From Caecitellus pseudoparvulus (lineage: Eukaryota; Bigyra: Bicosoecida), in the NCBI GenBank assembly GCA_965644315.1, contig CBFFRQ010000171.1:1-54954 (forward strand): 54,954 nucleotides of DNA, in the 5' to 3' direction. A program made the position numbers and the translations under genes. Shown piece by piece: positions 41,082-51,599 of this stretch. The notes under the pieces are model-generated. The model saw only the letters and a program-made list of their open reading frames with translations. It was not told the DNA's origin and did not search any database. Each line of letters opens with the position of its first letter. Positions within the stretch are counted from its first letter, which is position 1.

Positions 41082-41399
41082 ACCTGCTGCGCTACTGGTG
41101 CTGAACCAGAGCGCTCTGGCGAGACCTGGGGCTCTGCTCCCCCCCTCCGGCCCACCATAGCAGCCGGACAGCAGGCATTGCCCCACTTTCATCACAATTT
41201 TTCGCTCAAAACACTTGAGTTTCTCTCGCGTGCGCCAGCATGTTCCACAATCTAGGCTTGCAGGCGTTCTTGCGGAATGCTGCAGCCAACGCCAGAGCTG
41301 CGCACAGGCTGCTGAACGGCACAGCGCACCGCTTGAGCACGTGGGCAGGCAAATACACACACAGCCAAGCACATTGTCACAAGACACCCCGAGATCACC
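41082..41399. other. Intergenic region
   Basis: 318 bp between the TMEM94-like and MFS transporter genes, same strand. No gene or motif recognised. Confidence 0.5.
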
Positions 41400-43714
41400 A
41401 TGGCGTCCGCAGCGTACGGCAGCACGTCCCTTGAGACGACAGGACGGCCTGCGAAGCGGGAGCCAGCCACTGTTGCTGCGATCATCGATGAAGGCGGATT
41501 TGGCCGCTTCCAGTTCCAGCTCCTCGGGATGTTGGGACTTGCATGGATTGCAGACAGTATGGAAGTCATGATTGTGCGTCAGCAAGCCTGCGTCGGCTGA
41601 GCTGTGTCCCGGCTTGCGGCCTTGCGTCAAGTGCACTGCAGCACGGATCAGTTGAGGGCAGCTTGTGCTGCCCAGCACCGGCTGCGTGCGGTGGCATGCT
41701 CTGAAAAGAAGCACTGGCGGAAATTACTGGTGTCCTTGTTTTCGCACTCCTCGTACCTTCCTGCCTTCGCAGCTGTCCTTCCTCGGCCCAGAGCTGACGT
41801 GTGACTGGGGCATCTCATCCGCACAGGAAGGCCTCCTGACCACCATGGTCTTCTTGGGCATGATGCTGTGAGTGATGGCTGGGCCTCGCCTGCCCGCCGG
41901 CCACCTTTGTGCCGTCCGCCTTCCCCCACACTCTTGGCCTTTGCCCACTGCACAGTGGCGCCGCAGTGTGGGGGTACCTCGCTGACGAGTATGGACGCAA
42001 GGCAGTCATCCTGGGTGCCAGCACTCTCGTGCTGCTCTCTGCACTTGGCTCAGCTGCGACCTTGGACATTGCCGGGATGTTGGCAGCCCGTGGCATCATG
42101 GGCCTTGGCATTGGCGGCATCCCCGTCGCCTTCTCGCTGTTCATGGAGTACATCCCCTCCAACACACGTGGCATGTGGGGCGTCATCATTGACGGCATCT
42201 GGTGGGCGCTGGGCAGCATTGTGCAGGCGGGCCTGGCCTTTGCCATCTTGCCAGTGTTGGGGTGGAGGTGGCTGTTGGTCATCTCTTCCACGCCCCTAGC
42301 GCTGTTCGTCGTCATCTTCTACTTCTACGGCAAGGAGTCCCCGCGTTACCTGCTCAGTGTGGGCCGGGTGCAGGAGGCAGAGGCACTCCTGGACCACATG
42401 CTCCTCACAAACGGACGCCCAGACCTCATGGGCGTCACGCTCATCCCCTTTGCGGCACCGCAGGCGCCGGCACCGCGGCCAGAGCAGGGAGAGGCAAAGG
42501 GGGACCTCGCTGCCCTCATCACCCATGGAGCGGCCCCACACGAAGAGCCACAGGCACCCGCTGCTGACACGTCCACTGAACGCACAGCGCTGCACTCGAC
42601 AGCCTTGACGTCCGAGCCGGCAGACACCTCCCCCAGGCACGACGGGACACCGAGGGGCTGCTGCGCTGCTCTTTCCGATGCGTTTGCCCAAGTGGGCAAT
42701 TGCACCAAAGGCTTCTTCGGAGGGTTGCACGCCCTATTTGCGACAAGCGACATGGCGAGGCTCACAGCGGCCCTCTGGGTGCTGTGGCTATGCAACGCCA
42801 TCTGCTACTACGGCATTGTTCTCCTCGGCAGCGCGCTGAGCTTGTCGGACCACGAGGAGGGACTCTGCCACGGCAGTCACAGCAGTCTGCAGACGGGAGA
42901 CTTCATCGACCTCCTCATTCAGTCAGCCTCCGAGCTGCCCGGCACCTTCATCGCAGCGTGGGCCATTGACTTCTCAGGCCTTGGGCGCAAGTGGCTGCAA
43001 GCTGTCATGTTCGCAGCTGCAGGTGTGGCCTTCTTCCTCATCATTCCCTTCCAAACGGGATTCTTGCGCACGGCCATCCTCTTCATTGGGCGAGGTGCAG
43101 CGCTGGGGGTGTTTTTGGTCACCTACACGTATACCCCAGAAGTTTACCCGACACACCTGCGAACGACGGGTTTCGGCCTCGCCAATTCTTTCGCACGAAT
43201 CGGCGGCATGGTGGCGCCCTTCATTGGACAGACGCTCGTCACGAGCGGGCACATCGAAGCAGCAGCTGCCATTTTTGGCGGCTTCTGCCTGCTGGCAGTC
43301 GCAGCAGCAGCGTCCTTGAAGCATGAAACTGCGAACAAGACGCTGGAGGAGGCGGCGGGCCAGACTGCCGCAGCAAGCAACAATGGGCCGGCCCACCCGC
43401 ACTCCCCCCTGGATGAGCATGAGCAGCCGCATGGGAGTCTGGCGGCCCATGATGGAGTCGCTCCAGCAGCTGTTGCTCAGCTCCTGGAGGGCGTGCATGA
43501 GCCCGCCCAACCAGCTGGTGGAGACGTGGAAGCACCGTCGCCCCCCCGCGCCAGCAGCGTTTCAGACCTTGCAGTTGAAGTCGAAGACCGCAGTGGTGAG
43601 GAAGAAACGGAAGGCGGGACCGCCTCAGAAGATGGGCACAGCTCGGCTTCGGGCAGTGATACAGCTGGCAGCCAGCACTCTGGTGACCTCTCTGAACAGC
43701 TCCTGTCACCGTAG
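41400..43714 (+). CDS. SVOP/SV2-like major facilitator transporter
   Basis: Exons 41400-41573, 41773-41867 and 41956-43714 (introns 199 and 88 nt; donors GTGCGT and GTGAGT); 675 aa. The join gives a continuous SVOP-type start: FGRFQFQLLGMLGLAWIADS-MEVMI, then LSFLGPELTCDWGISSAQEG, LLTTMVFLGMML and GAAVWGYLADEYGRKAV, where DEYGRK is the MFS loop 2-3 signature. Twelve-span architecture: first bundle to ~residue 190 (RWLLVIS…FYFYGKESPRYLL), a ~120-aa polar central loop (Pro/Glu/His-rich), then the second bundle ending YTYTPEVYPTHLRTTGFG, a sugar-porter/SVOP motif. The C-terminal ~140 aa are acidic and Ser-rich. It probably moves a small organic substrate across plasma or vesicle membrane; substrate unknown. 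Confidence 0.87.
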
Positions 43715-44003
43715 GCCTCCACCCCCCTCCCGACATTGCCAAAGTGCAGTACGTTTCCAGCAGCTGGGCCAGGTCCCACTTGGTGAGCTCAGTCAAGAGG
43801 CAAAGTCCTACCCTGCTTCTCGGAGGACGACTACCCTGCGCGTCAAGACATTACAGCCCACTGCATTCGGTGCATCAAGAATTCAAACCGCCAGTGAACC
43901 GATGCAGCAACTTGGAATCCCAAATCACAGAGCTCCCCAATGGGCCCACGTGAAGGCTTGCTTTCAAGTGCTGCACCATTGTTGTCTTTGTGTCAATTTC
44001 CGC

Positions 44004-47000
44004 ATGAGTGACTCCGAACGTTGGCGGCAATCTGCTGCCGGGTATCGCCCGCCCCCTATCATCACGGAGGACACGGTACAGTCTAGCAGCAAGTCAGATG
44101 ACTCGGAAGACAGCGACTTTGAGGAAGCTGTCGCAGGCATCGCTGCAGTGGCTTCGTCCTTGCCTGCCGCGCGCGTGAAGGGACTGCCACAGCCCACCAC
44201 GCCGAGGATAACGCATGCAATGGGACCACGCGAAAAGAAGCCCTTGTCGGGCCCGATGGATGATAAGCACTTTTTGCATGGGGTTTCATCTCCTCAAGAG
44301 GCATCCGTGAACCAAGTCTTGTCGGTTGAACAGCGCACGCTGGTTCGGCCTGGCAAGACGCCTCGCGGGCTCCACGGCTCTCCACACAAGCGAGCTAGCC
44401 AGTTTCACAGCATGTACCATGAACTTCGACAGTACGCAGGGTTTTCTGACCCACACTTGACCAAATCAGCAAAGATGGCGTACCTGCACAGCTGCGTTCA
44501 AGGCGGCCTGCCTCCCCTGCCAGCTGGCGTTGTGAGGCAGGCCGTGACAACGTTCTCTGTGGGTGGAGCATCCCTGGGCCACCACAGGGCTCCATCCTTG
44601 AGCTCCGCGCTGGAGCGCATGGATGAGTTGGAAGAGCTGTCACTTCGGGGGAGCCGGTTGGGGAGTGGGCTCGTTGGGACACTGCGCGCAGTCACTTGGA
44701 CGCCACTTCTGGCAGTGGACTTGAGCTTCTGCCGGATGTCCCCGCCCTCAATCAAGCACTTGTGTTCTGGACTTAAAGTTGCAGAAAACCTGCACACTCT
44801 GTCCCTGGAATCATGCAGCCTCTCGCCAGCAGGGTCGGCGAGAGTCGTGCGGGCGCTACAGCGCTCCAAGCACCTCCGACGGCTGGTGCTGAGAAGGAAC
44901 TCCCTTCCAGACTGCATTGCCTTGGAACTTGCAGGCCTTCTCGTTGGGCGCGTCGCTGCCGAGGCTTCGTTGGATGCGCTTCGTAGCTTTCCAGCCTCGG
45001 CCGGCGCTGGGCATATCGCCTCCGCGGACGTCATGCATACAGTGAGCGCTGTCGGCATCGCCGACACAGACGATGGCACCGCTGCAGGTGCCCTCCCAGA
45101 AGACAGCACCGCCATTGCAGCACGAAAGGCTGCCCAACTGGAGCTTGACATCGGCTGGAACTCCTTTAGCCCCACTGGTACTGCGGTGTTGATTCGAGCG
45201 CTGGCTGACACTCAGGTAGCGACGCTGGATCTCAGCCACAACTCTCTCGCGTCCTCTGCTTCCAACGTAGGCGTTCTGACTCTGGCAGACTTTCTTGCAG
45301 GAACGAAATCACTGAAGCACTTGAACCTTGGGCACGCTGGCTTGCGCCTGTCGCACGGCTTGGCCCTGTCTCAATCACTCAGCGCAAACACCACGCTGAC
45401 TGGCTTGCACATGGGTGGCAATGAGCTTAACATTGACGCGCGCGGCTTCGTCATCCCGGCGTTCATCGACCACCCCAGCAGTGACAGCCTCAATCGTGAA
45501 GCGACCGACCTGCTCCTTCGCTCATTCCTGCGTGCCTCTGCCGTGCCCGGACTTGAGGCAAGCGACGACTCCAGACCGGCAACGGCAGGGGGCGGACAGG
45601 GTGCTGCTGCCGCTCGTAGGAAGGAGCACACGGCCCACTCCTCTCAGCGAAAAACTCTTGAGGAAAAGCTGGCAGAAGAGGCACGGGCTCAGGAGCACCA
45701 GCCAATCCTCATCATGGACGGGAAGGTCACTCTGCACCCGGCCATCACACGCTGGTTTGAGGCATGCGCCGCAAGCATGGGCCATGACTCGCTCTCGGCG
45801 TCTGAGCTTGCTATTGTGCATTCCAATGAGGATCATACCCTGCTGGACAGCAAGACGGGGTGTAGCGGGGATGTGGAGGAGCTGATCAAGGCTTGCAAGG
45901 GCAGGCTGACAGTGCGGGCTGAGGCCATGCTGCGGGCTTTGGGCAAAATCTCCGCCGGTATCGCGGAGTCCAGGTGTCACTGCTGGGCATGTGGATGCTG
46001 GCGCCCTTTCACGTTCAAGTACCAAGCCCCCGTTTCTGGACCAGTTGCAAGGCAGCATGTCATGCTCGTGACGTCCTTTGACAACTGGGTGCCCCAGCTC
46101 ATGCAGCCGTTAGAGACTGGGTCCACATTTACGCTGGACCGCATGGTGCCAAGTCGGGCCTTCTTCTTCTGCTTCATTGTCGATGGCAAGCTCCGAGCTG
46201 GCATGGACATGAGTGTCGTGCTAGCAGCGTCCAAGTACGATCGGTCAGCAGGCAGCTCTGTGAGTCGGGTTCTTGAGCACCTGTCCAACCAAGGCGACTC
46301 GCAGTCAAAAGGGTACTTGCCAGCAGGAGTAGACTTCCTGAACATGATGCAAAGCCCCCTATCCCAGCTGCAGCGCGCAGTGAAAACGCACAGGAAAGCA
46401 GCAGCGGCAGGGCAGGCAGGCAGCAGCACTTCGATGTCCGCTGCCTCTGCCCTCGCTGATGCTGGCCCGCACCAAGTTATGACTATGCGACATCAGTACG
46501 CCAAGGGCGCCATGAGGCGGCAGTGGGCTGCGATGGCAAGTCAGGGGAAGGCGTCAACCAGTCGCAGCAGGATCCACCGCTCCGACTCGGGGTGGGGCAA
46601 GTTGTCCAGGTCAAGGAGCAAGCTGGCTGTCCTTGCAGGGTCCCCGCACCGTAGGCGAAGCACCCGAACTCAACCCCGGGCTCGAAGAGTGTCCATGGTT
46701 GCTTTGGCCAGCTCCATCGCGTCCCCGCTCGCTTCTCCTGCTGCGGGGACTGCAGGCAGCTCCAGCGCTGGCAGGTCGGAGCTTTCGCAGGCATCGAGGC
46801 AGCATGCTCAAGACAGAACTAGACAAGAGCCGATATCGAGCTTCTTGCCCCAGAAACCGGGCACGCTCCTGGCTAGTTACGAGGGTGGGGCAATTCTGCC
46901 ACGGCAAGGCGGGGACGACCTGGTGGGCGGGTACAAGGCCCGCATCAAGTGGAGTGTTGACAACAGCATGTTCAAGGGGGCTGCACATGCTGCTGCAGAG

Positions 47001-48359
47001 CTGACCAAGCGAAGCGTAAACTCGGACTTCTCCGCAATCGGTTCCCGCCTGCAGGCACTGCTGAAGAGCGAAGCAGCCGTTGAGGCGGTCAAGGCGGTCG
47101 TGGAAGCCAACTACGCTGTGCTCGTGTCAATGTTCAAGTTCTACTGCTTGGCTGGTGCGGGCAGGGGTGGAGCCAAGGATTTCTTCAACGTCTCATGGGG
47201 GGGCATGCGGCAGCTGGTTGCAGATGGGGCTATTTGCTCCTCAGCCGCGGAGAGCCGGACGGACGTCTCCCCCGCCGACACGGACCGCGTATTTATCGCA
47301 TCCGACATCAAAGCAGAGACAGGGAAAAACAACCCTTACAGGGCCTTGTGCCGACATGAGTTTATTGAGGCAATGGTTCGGCTTTCGCTGCTGCTGTTTC
47401 CGGACTTGAAGGGGACGACGAGGGGTGCAGAGGCGCTGGAAGCCTGCCTGGCACAGCACCTTCGCCCTGCCTGCAGCTACGATCGGCTGGTCGTGGACGA
47501 AGGATTCCGGGAGACCACCTTGTGGACGGAGGAGGTCGACTTGACCATCAAGCAGTACCTGCCACTGCTCAAGAAGTTGTACGGTCGTTTCCAGTGCCCG
47601 CCTGTCATTGACTGCGCGAGCAAGGCATATGATGGCATGGACATGATTTCTTGGATCCACCTGCTGGAGCTCAGCGGCATCCTGGGGCCCGAAGGGGGGG
47701 GGCTTCAAGTCTCGGAGCACGACGCAAAGGTGGCCTTCAATTGGTCCAAGGGCCTCGTCGAAGACGAACAAGCAGCTTCGTCAAGCCACCGCGTCCTGAC
47801 CCTCCTTGAATTCTTCGAAGCTCAGGCACGCATGGCCATGCTGCTGCTGCAGGATCCTGCATTCGCGGGGGTTCCCTTCCTCACTGCTTTCATCGAGGTA
47901 CTGGAGCTCACCACGGCTCTCGTGGATGAAACGTCAGAGAGCTACTTGGATGCAGCGACCACCCGCGCACTGCGCCAGCGCAGCTCGGCGCTGTCTCTTC
48001 GGCGCGCAGGCATCCCAGTCAGGGAGGAGGCGGGCAGAAGTAGCAGCGTAACGCAGAGGCTGGCAGCAGCTGCCGCCGCAGGGAGCCCAGATGGAGCAGC
48101 TCACCTAACAGACGACTTGGAGGAGCCAGAGCAAGACGACACGTCCTTTCTGGGGCAGCTGGCTGACTTGCGGGCCGCATTCCACGAAGCAGACGAGGAC
48201 GAGAGCGGTCTGCTCAGCCCTGAGGAGACACTGCGCCTGCTCTTCGACGGGGGGGTTCCAGAGCACAAAGCACTCGCAATCATGGAGTTCATGGACTCCG
48301 ATGGCGATGGGGAAATCTCTTTCAACGAGTTCATGACCGCCTGTGCGCAGCTGGTGTGA
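44004..48359 (+). CDS. LRR - CBM48-like - EF-hand protein
   Basis: 1451 aa from ATG 44004 (MSDSERWRQSAAGY); the frame is open farther upstream, but there it overlaps the MFS gene and reads as Arg-rich shadow sequence. Acidic Ser N-terminus; ribonuclease-inhibitor-type leucine-rich repeats at ~205-490 (LEELSLRGSRLG, LLAVDLSFCRMS, LHTLSLESCSLS, LRRLVLRRNSL, ATLDLSHNSLA, LKHLNLGHAGL, LTGLHMGGNEL). A Cys/Trp cluster (CHCWACGCWRPFTF) leads into a CBM48/AMPK-beta-like strand pattern (VMLVTSFDNWVPQL…FFFCFIVDGKLRAG, ~680-730). A long helical region follows (~950-1300, with PYRALCRHEFIEAMVRL). Two C-terminal EF-hands: DEDESGLLSPEE and DSDGDGEISFNE (~1396-1445). The second EF loop has a full set of ligands. 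Probably a calcium-regulated scaffold, perhaps flagellar (inference). It converges with SYS1, one base between stops. Confidence 0.82.
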   Translation: MSDSERWRQSAAGYRPPPIITEDTVQSSSKSDDSEDSDFEEAVAGIAAVASSLPAARVKGLPQPTTPRITHAMGPREKKPLSGPMDDKHFLHGVSSPQEASVNQVLSVEQRTLVRPGKTPRGLHGSPHKRASQFHSMYHELRQYAGFSDPHLTKSAKMAYLHSCVQGGLPPLPAGVVRQAVTTFSVGGASLGHHRAPSLSSALERMDELEELSLRGSRLGSGLVGTLRAVTWTPLLAVDLSFCRMSPPSIKHLCSGLKVAENLHTLSLESCSLSPAGSARVVRALQRSKHLRRLVLRRNSLPDCIALELAGLLVGRVAAEASLDALRSFPASAGAGHIASADVMHTVSAVGIADTDDGTAAGALPEDSTAIAARKAAQLELDIGWNSFSPTGTAVLIRALADTQVATLDLSHNSLASSASNVGVLTLADFLAGTKSLKHLNLGHAGLRLSHGLALSQSLSANTTLTGLHMGGNELNIDARGFVIPAFIDHPSSDSLNREATDLLLRSFLRASAVPGLEASDDSRPATAGGGQGAAAARRKEHTAHSSQRKTLEEKLAEEARAQEHQPILIMDGKVTLHPAITRWFEACAASMGHDSLSASELAIVHSNEDHTLLDSKTGCSGDVEELIKACKGRLTVRAEAMLRALGKISAGIAESRCHCWACGCWRPFTFKYQAPVSGPVARQHVMLVTSFDNWVPQLMQPLETGSTFTLDRMVPSRAFFFCFIVDGKLRAGMDMSVVLAASKYDRSAGSSVSRVLEHLSNQGDSQSKGYLPAGVDFLNMMQSPLSQLQRAVKTHRKAAAAGQAGSSTSMSAASALADAGPHQVMTMRHQYAKGAMRRQWAAMASQGKASTSRSRIHRSDSGWGKLSRSRSKLAVLAGSPHRRRSTRTQPRARRVSMVALASSIASPLASPAAGTAGSSSAGRSELSQASRQHAQDRTRQEPISSFLPQKPGTLLASYEGGAILPRQGGDDLVGGYKARIKWSVDNSMFKGAAHAAAELTKRSVNSDFSAIGSRLQALLKSEAAVEAVKAVVEANYAVLVSMFKFYCLAGAGRGGAKDFFNVSWGGMRQLVADGAICSSAAESRTDVSPADTDRVFIASDIKAETGKNNPYRALCRHEFIEAMVRLSLLLFPDLKGTTRGAEALEACLAQHLRPACSYDRLVVDEGFRETTLWTEEVDLTIKQYLPLLKKLYGRFQCPPVIDCASKAYDGMDMISWIHLLELSGILGPEGGGLQVSEHDAKVAFNWSKGLVEDEQAASSSHRVLTLLEFFEAQARMAMLLLQDPAFAGVPFLTAFIEVLELTTALVDETSESYLDAATTRALRQRSSALSLRRAGIPVREEAGRSSSVTQRLAAAAAAGSPDGAAHLTDDLEEPEQDDTSFLGQLADLRAAFHEADEDESGLLSPEETLRLLFDGGVPEHKALAIMEFMDSDGDGEISFNEFMTACAQLV

Positions 48360-48360
48360 G

Positions 48361-49525
48361 TCACTCTGCCCCCACCGTGCGCTGCCTGCTGGAGGATGAA
48401 GCGCTGGCGACACTGCCAGGGGTGTGGGGGAAACGACCAGACTCTGCCGCGAGCTTTGCAGACAGACCCAGAGCCTTGGACATGGGGCTGGGGGCCACCG
48501 GCAACGACATCTCCCGTGAAGCCAACACGTGCCGTTCGTCCGCATGAGCTGACCCCAGGCTGCCAGCCCCAGTGTGTTGCTCGTGCGTCGTGATGCTGGG
48601 CTCGGACAGGGACCGTTCAGCTACACCACCGTGGGGCGCGTCCTCGTGTGTGGTGCTTTGGGGGCTGCTCAGCCTCCCAGCTGACTCCAGCACCATGCGG
48701 GAGGGAGGAGTTGCGGGAGTCCGCTCAGCTGACCTGGCGCGCAGCAAAGGAACGCCCTCCATGGAAGCTGGCAGGGACGCCGCCTCGCCGTGCATAGAAT
48801 TCGGCGATCCCCGATCCTTTGCGGTGTACGCAGGCCTGCCTGTGCCTGTGCCCCTTGCGGAGGTGCTCTGCGGCTCAGGAGCACGAGGCGCCGAAGCGCC
48901 GCTGGCACCCCGGCCCAACATCTCATCGACCCCGATGTCCATCATTTCGAATCGCATGCATGTGTACTCCCCAACTGTGAAGGGGGCAGTGGTGGGAGCT
49001 CTGGATGTGGCGCGCCGAGGCAAGCTCCAGCAGCAGGAGAGGGCAGCGCAAGCAACGCACGGGCAGTGGTGATGACAAAGGACACGAGGGACACGAGCCA
49101 CCACGTCCAGCCAGTGGGGAAGCCACCGTAGAGGCAGGACACAACGAGGTGAAGGAAGAGCGTTGTCACGGCATAATCCCAGCATCGCTTGGCGCGCACG
49201 ACAATGTACGGCATGCTCAGTGCGCTGTGAAGGGCGAGAGGCGCAGTGTGCAGCGCTCGAAGGCTTGCATCGCAGCGGCGGGCACGCACCAGACGACGTC
49301 CGCAATGAACCAGGCAATGACCCCAGCCCAGCCAAACGATGTCAGGACAGTGACACTGTCACCGCGCAGCATGTAGTCGGGGTGCAGGGAAGTGCCCAGG
49401 CACATAGCCAGGATGACCAGAGCGGTGTAGTACGATGCGTAGAACACCAGCTGCAGTGCTCCTATGCGCCCCAGAATGACGGTGGGATTCCAGCCCTCGT
49501 TTCCGAACAGCCTTCCGCTCGCCAT
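48361..49525 (-). CDS. SYS1: SYS1 homolog, Golgi membrane protein with long C-terminal tail
   Basis: Exons 49525-49290, 49224-49061 and 48974-48361; introns of 65 and 86 nt, both with GTGCGT donors; 337 aa. The joined N-terminal ~155 residues follow SYS1 closely: WNPTVILGRIGALQLVFYAS, ADVVCALSMPYIVVRAKRC with WDYAVTTLFLHLVVS, GFPTGWTWWLVSLVSF and ALGEYTCMRFEMMDI, giving four membrane spans and the terminal GEYxCMR motif. SYS1 sits in the trans-Golgi and recruits the Arl3p/ARFRP1 GTPase. Human SYS1 is about 156 aa; here ~180 extra Ser/Pro/Ala-rich, apparently disordered residues follow. The frame agreement across both introns strongly supports the model. Confidence 0.88.
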
Positions 49526-49942
49526 GCTGGGCGTTGGCAGGGGGTCAGCGTGGCCCGTTGGACAGCGGCAAATTCCGCAAGCCTCTCAACGGCGTGCGAC
49601 AGTTGCTCACAGGAACTGCGCGTGCTCTGCCAGGGAGCACGTAATACAGCTAGCACAGGAGGGTACAAACTGTGATCTTTGTTGCCAGCGCCGCCGCGCA
49701 GAAAGGACGCAGACGCAGCGGTGCAGTGAGCGTCACGTGGCCTCCGCTGCCCTCGACTCAGCCTGGCTTGCGCAAGGGGGCGTGGCGGCCGTGTACTGGA
49801 GGGGGCGAGTAGAGGCACCACGAACCAAGCACATTGATTTGAATTGTGGCACGGCAGGGGCAAGTGACTCTCTTAGCACAGGCCCAGCGCCATGGAGGCG
49901 CGTGAGTGCGGGAACGCGCTCCCACCTGGGCTCGCGCCAGCC
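49526..49942. other. Intergenic region between SYS1 and CDPK genes
   Basis: 417 bp, both flanking genes on the minus strand. No gene seen; presumed SYS1 promoter and CDPK 3' UTR. Confidence 0.5.
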
Positions 49943-51599
49943 TCACGTGAACTGGATGGACCTGAACTTGATGTCCTCGGGGACCAGCATGGCCAGGAAC
50001 TCCTCATACGACACCTTGCCGTCGCCGTCCAGGTCCGCCTCAGCAATGTACTCCTCAAGCTTCGCCTCCTCGTCGCGAGCCGTGCCCTCACCCAGGCGCG
50101 CAAATGCTGCCCGCAGCTCATCCACAGTGATCTGCCCATCCCCGTCGGCATCGTACTGCTTGAAGGCCCAGTAGACGCTGTTCTGGTGCGCCAGCATCTG
50201 CATCTCCGTCGTGGCCACTAGGAACTCCTCCAAGTCAATGACGCCGTCCGAGTCCGTGTCCAGGCGTGCCACCATGGCCGACACCTGCTCCGCCGTCGCA
50301 GCCATGCCGATCTTCTTCAGCGCCGCCTGCAGCTCCCCCACGCTGACCTTCAGGTCTGTGTCAGTGTCCATTTCCAGGAACTGCTGCCGCAGCTTCTGCA
50401 CATCGGCAGCGGATAGTGTGCTGGCCACCAGCTTCAGCGCCTCACGCCGCAGACGGTTGCGCGCGTTGAAGCGGTACATGGAGTCAATGACAGAGCGGTC
50501 CAGAGGCGCAGCAGGCGCTGTGGTGGGGTCAGATACCCACGGGTGTGCCAGGGCCTGGGCCAGGGTGTACCGCTTCCACACTGTTTTCTCCAGCAGGCCG
50601 GCCACGAGCTCCCGGGCGGGGGAGGACACACGCGCCCAAGCGGGGGAGGAGAACGACAGTTCGTCGTGCTTGATGCTGTGGTGCACTTCCTGTGGCGTGG
50701 TCGCCTTGCTTCCGAACGGCACTGTGCCCGACAGCATGAGGTACAGCAACACGCCCAGGCTCCACGCATCGCACGCCAGCGTGTACTTCCGGCGGAACAC
50801 CTCCGGTGCGATGAAGAAGGCAGAGCCGACGGCATCTGTAATGATGTCGTCTGGCCCATTCACACGCGTGCTGAGTCCAAAATCCGCCAACTTCAGCACT
50901 GCCTCGCCCTCAGTGGCCTTGAACAGAAAGTTGTCAGGCTTGATGTCTCGGTGCGCCACGCCACGCTCGTGGCAGTGCGACACGCCCAGCAACATCTGCC
51001 GAAAGAGAAACGCCGCCACCTGCTCTGAAAAACTGCGCAGCGGGGGGGGGTGTCTGAGTGCTGCGGAGGGGCCTGCTGGGCGCGAGGGGCGTCCCCACGA
51101 ACCTGTGGCAGTTGAGGATGTACTTCATGAGGTCACCTCCCGCGCAGTGCTCCATGACAATGTACACGAAGGCGTCGTCTTGCACGTGATCTGTGATGGA
51201 GATGACGCTGCTGTGCCCCGCCACGCGCTTCATGAGGGCGGCTTCCCGGTTGGCAGCCTCCCTGTCGTGGGCGAGGGATGTGCTGTCGAAGCCGATGCCT
51301 TCCCCGCTGCGCTTGGCGGGCTTGATCTTCTTGACGGCGTACTTGACACCATCCGCCACCTTGGTCGCCACAAACACCTCCCCAAACGACCCCTTGCCCA
51401 GCACCGTGCCGACGGTGTACTCCCGCCCGAAACTGGACGTCGTGCGCAGGGCCGGCCAGTCATCCCGTCTGCGGGGCTCGCCCTCCCCTGACGTGGAGGC
51501 TTCGGGGATCCACTTGCCGCCCCCACCGCTGCCGCTGCCGCCCTCAACCTTGCCTTCCTCCTCGTGCAGGGCGCGAGAGCCAGACCCAGACATGGCCAT
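49943..51599 (-). CDS. Calcium-dependent protein kinase (CDPK) with four EF-hands
   Basis: Exons 51599-51103 and 51032-49943; 70-nt intron (donor GTTCGT, acceptor GCGCAG), phase 2; 528 aa from ATG 51599 (MAMSGSGSRAL). The frame stays open to about 51692 without an ATG, so an upstream coding exon is possible. Gly/Ser-rich N-terminus, then the kinase: LGKGSFGEVFVATK (~65-78), YAVKKI, IVMEHCAGGDLMKYIL, HRDIKPDN (~192), ADFGLS, GSAFFIAPEVFRRKYTLACD with AWSLGVLLY. A junction segment precedes four EF-hand loops: DTDTDLKVSVGE, DTDSDGVIDLEE, DADGDGQITVDE and DLDGDGKVSYEE. This is the canonical CDPK layout of plants, algae and alveolates, and calcium would relieve autoinhibition. No N-terminal Gly2, so myristoylation is not predicted from this start. 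Confidence 0.92.

Noticed and set aside
43323-44003. Upstream extension of the LRR/EF-hand gene
   Set aside because: It overlaps the C-terminus of the MFS transporter in another frame and reads as Arg/Pro-rich noise; ATG 44004 gives a normal N-terminus.
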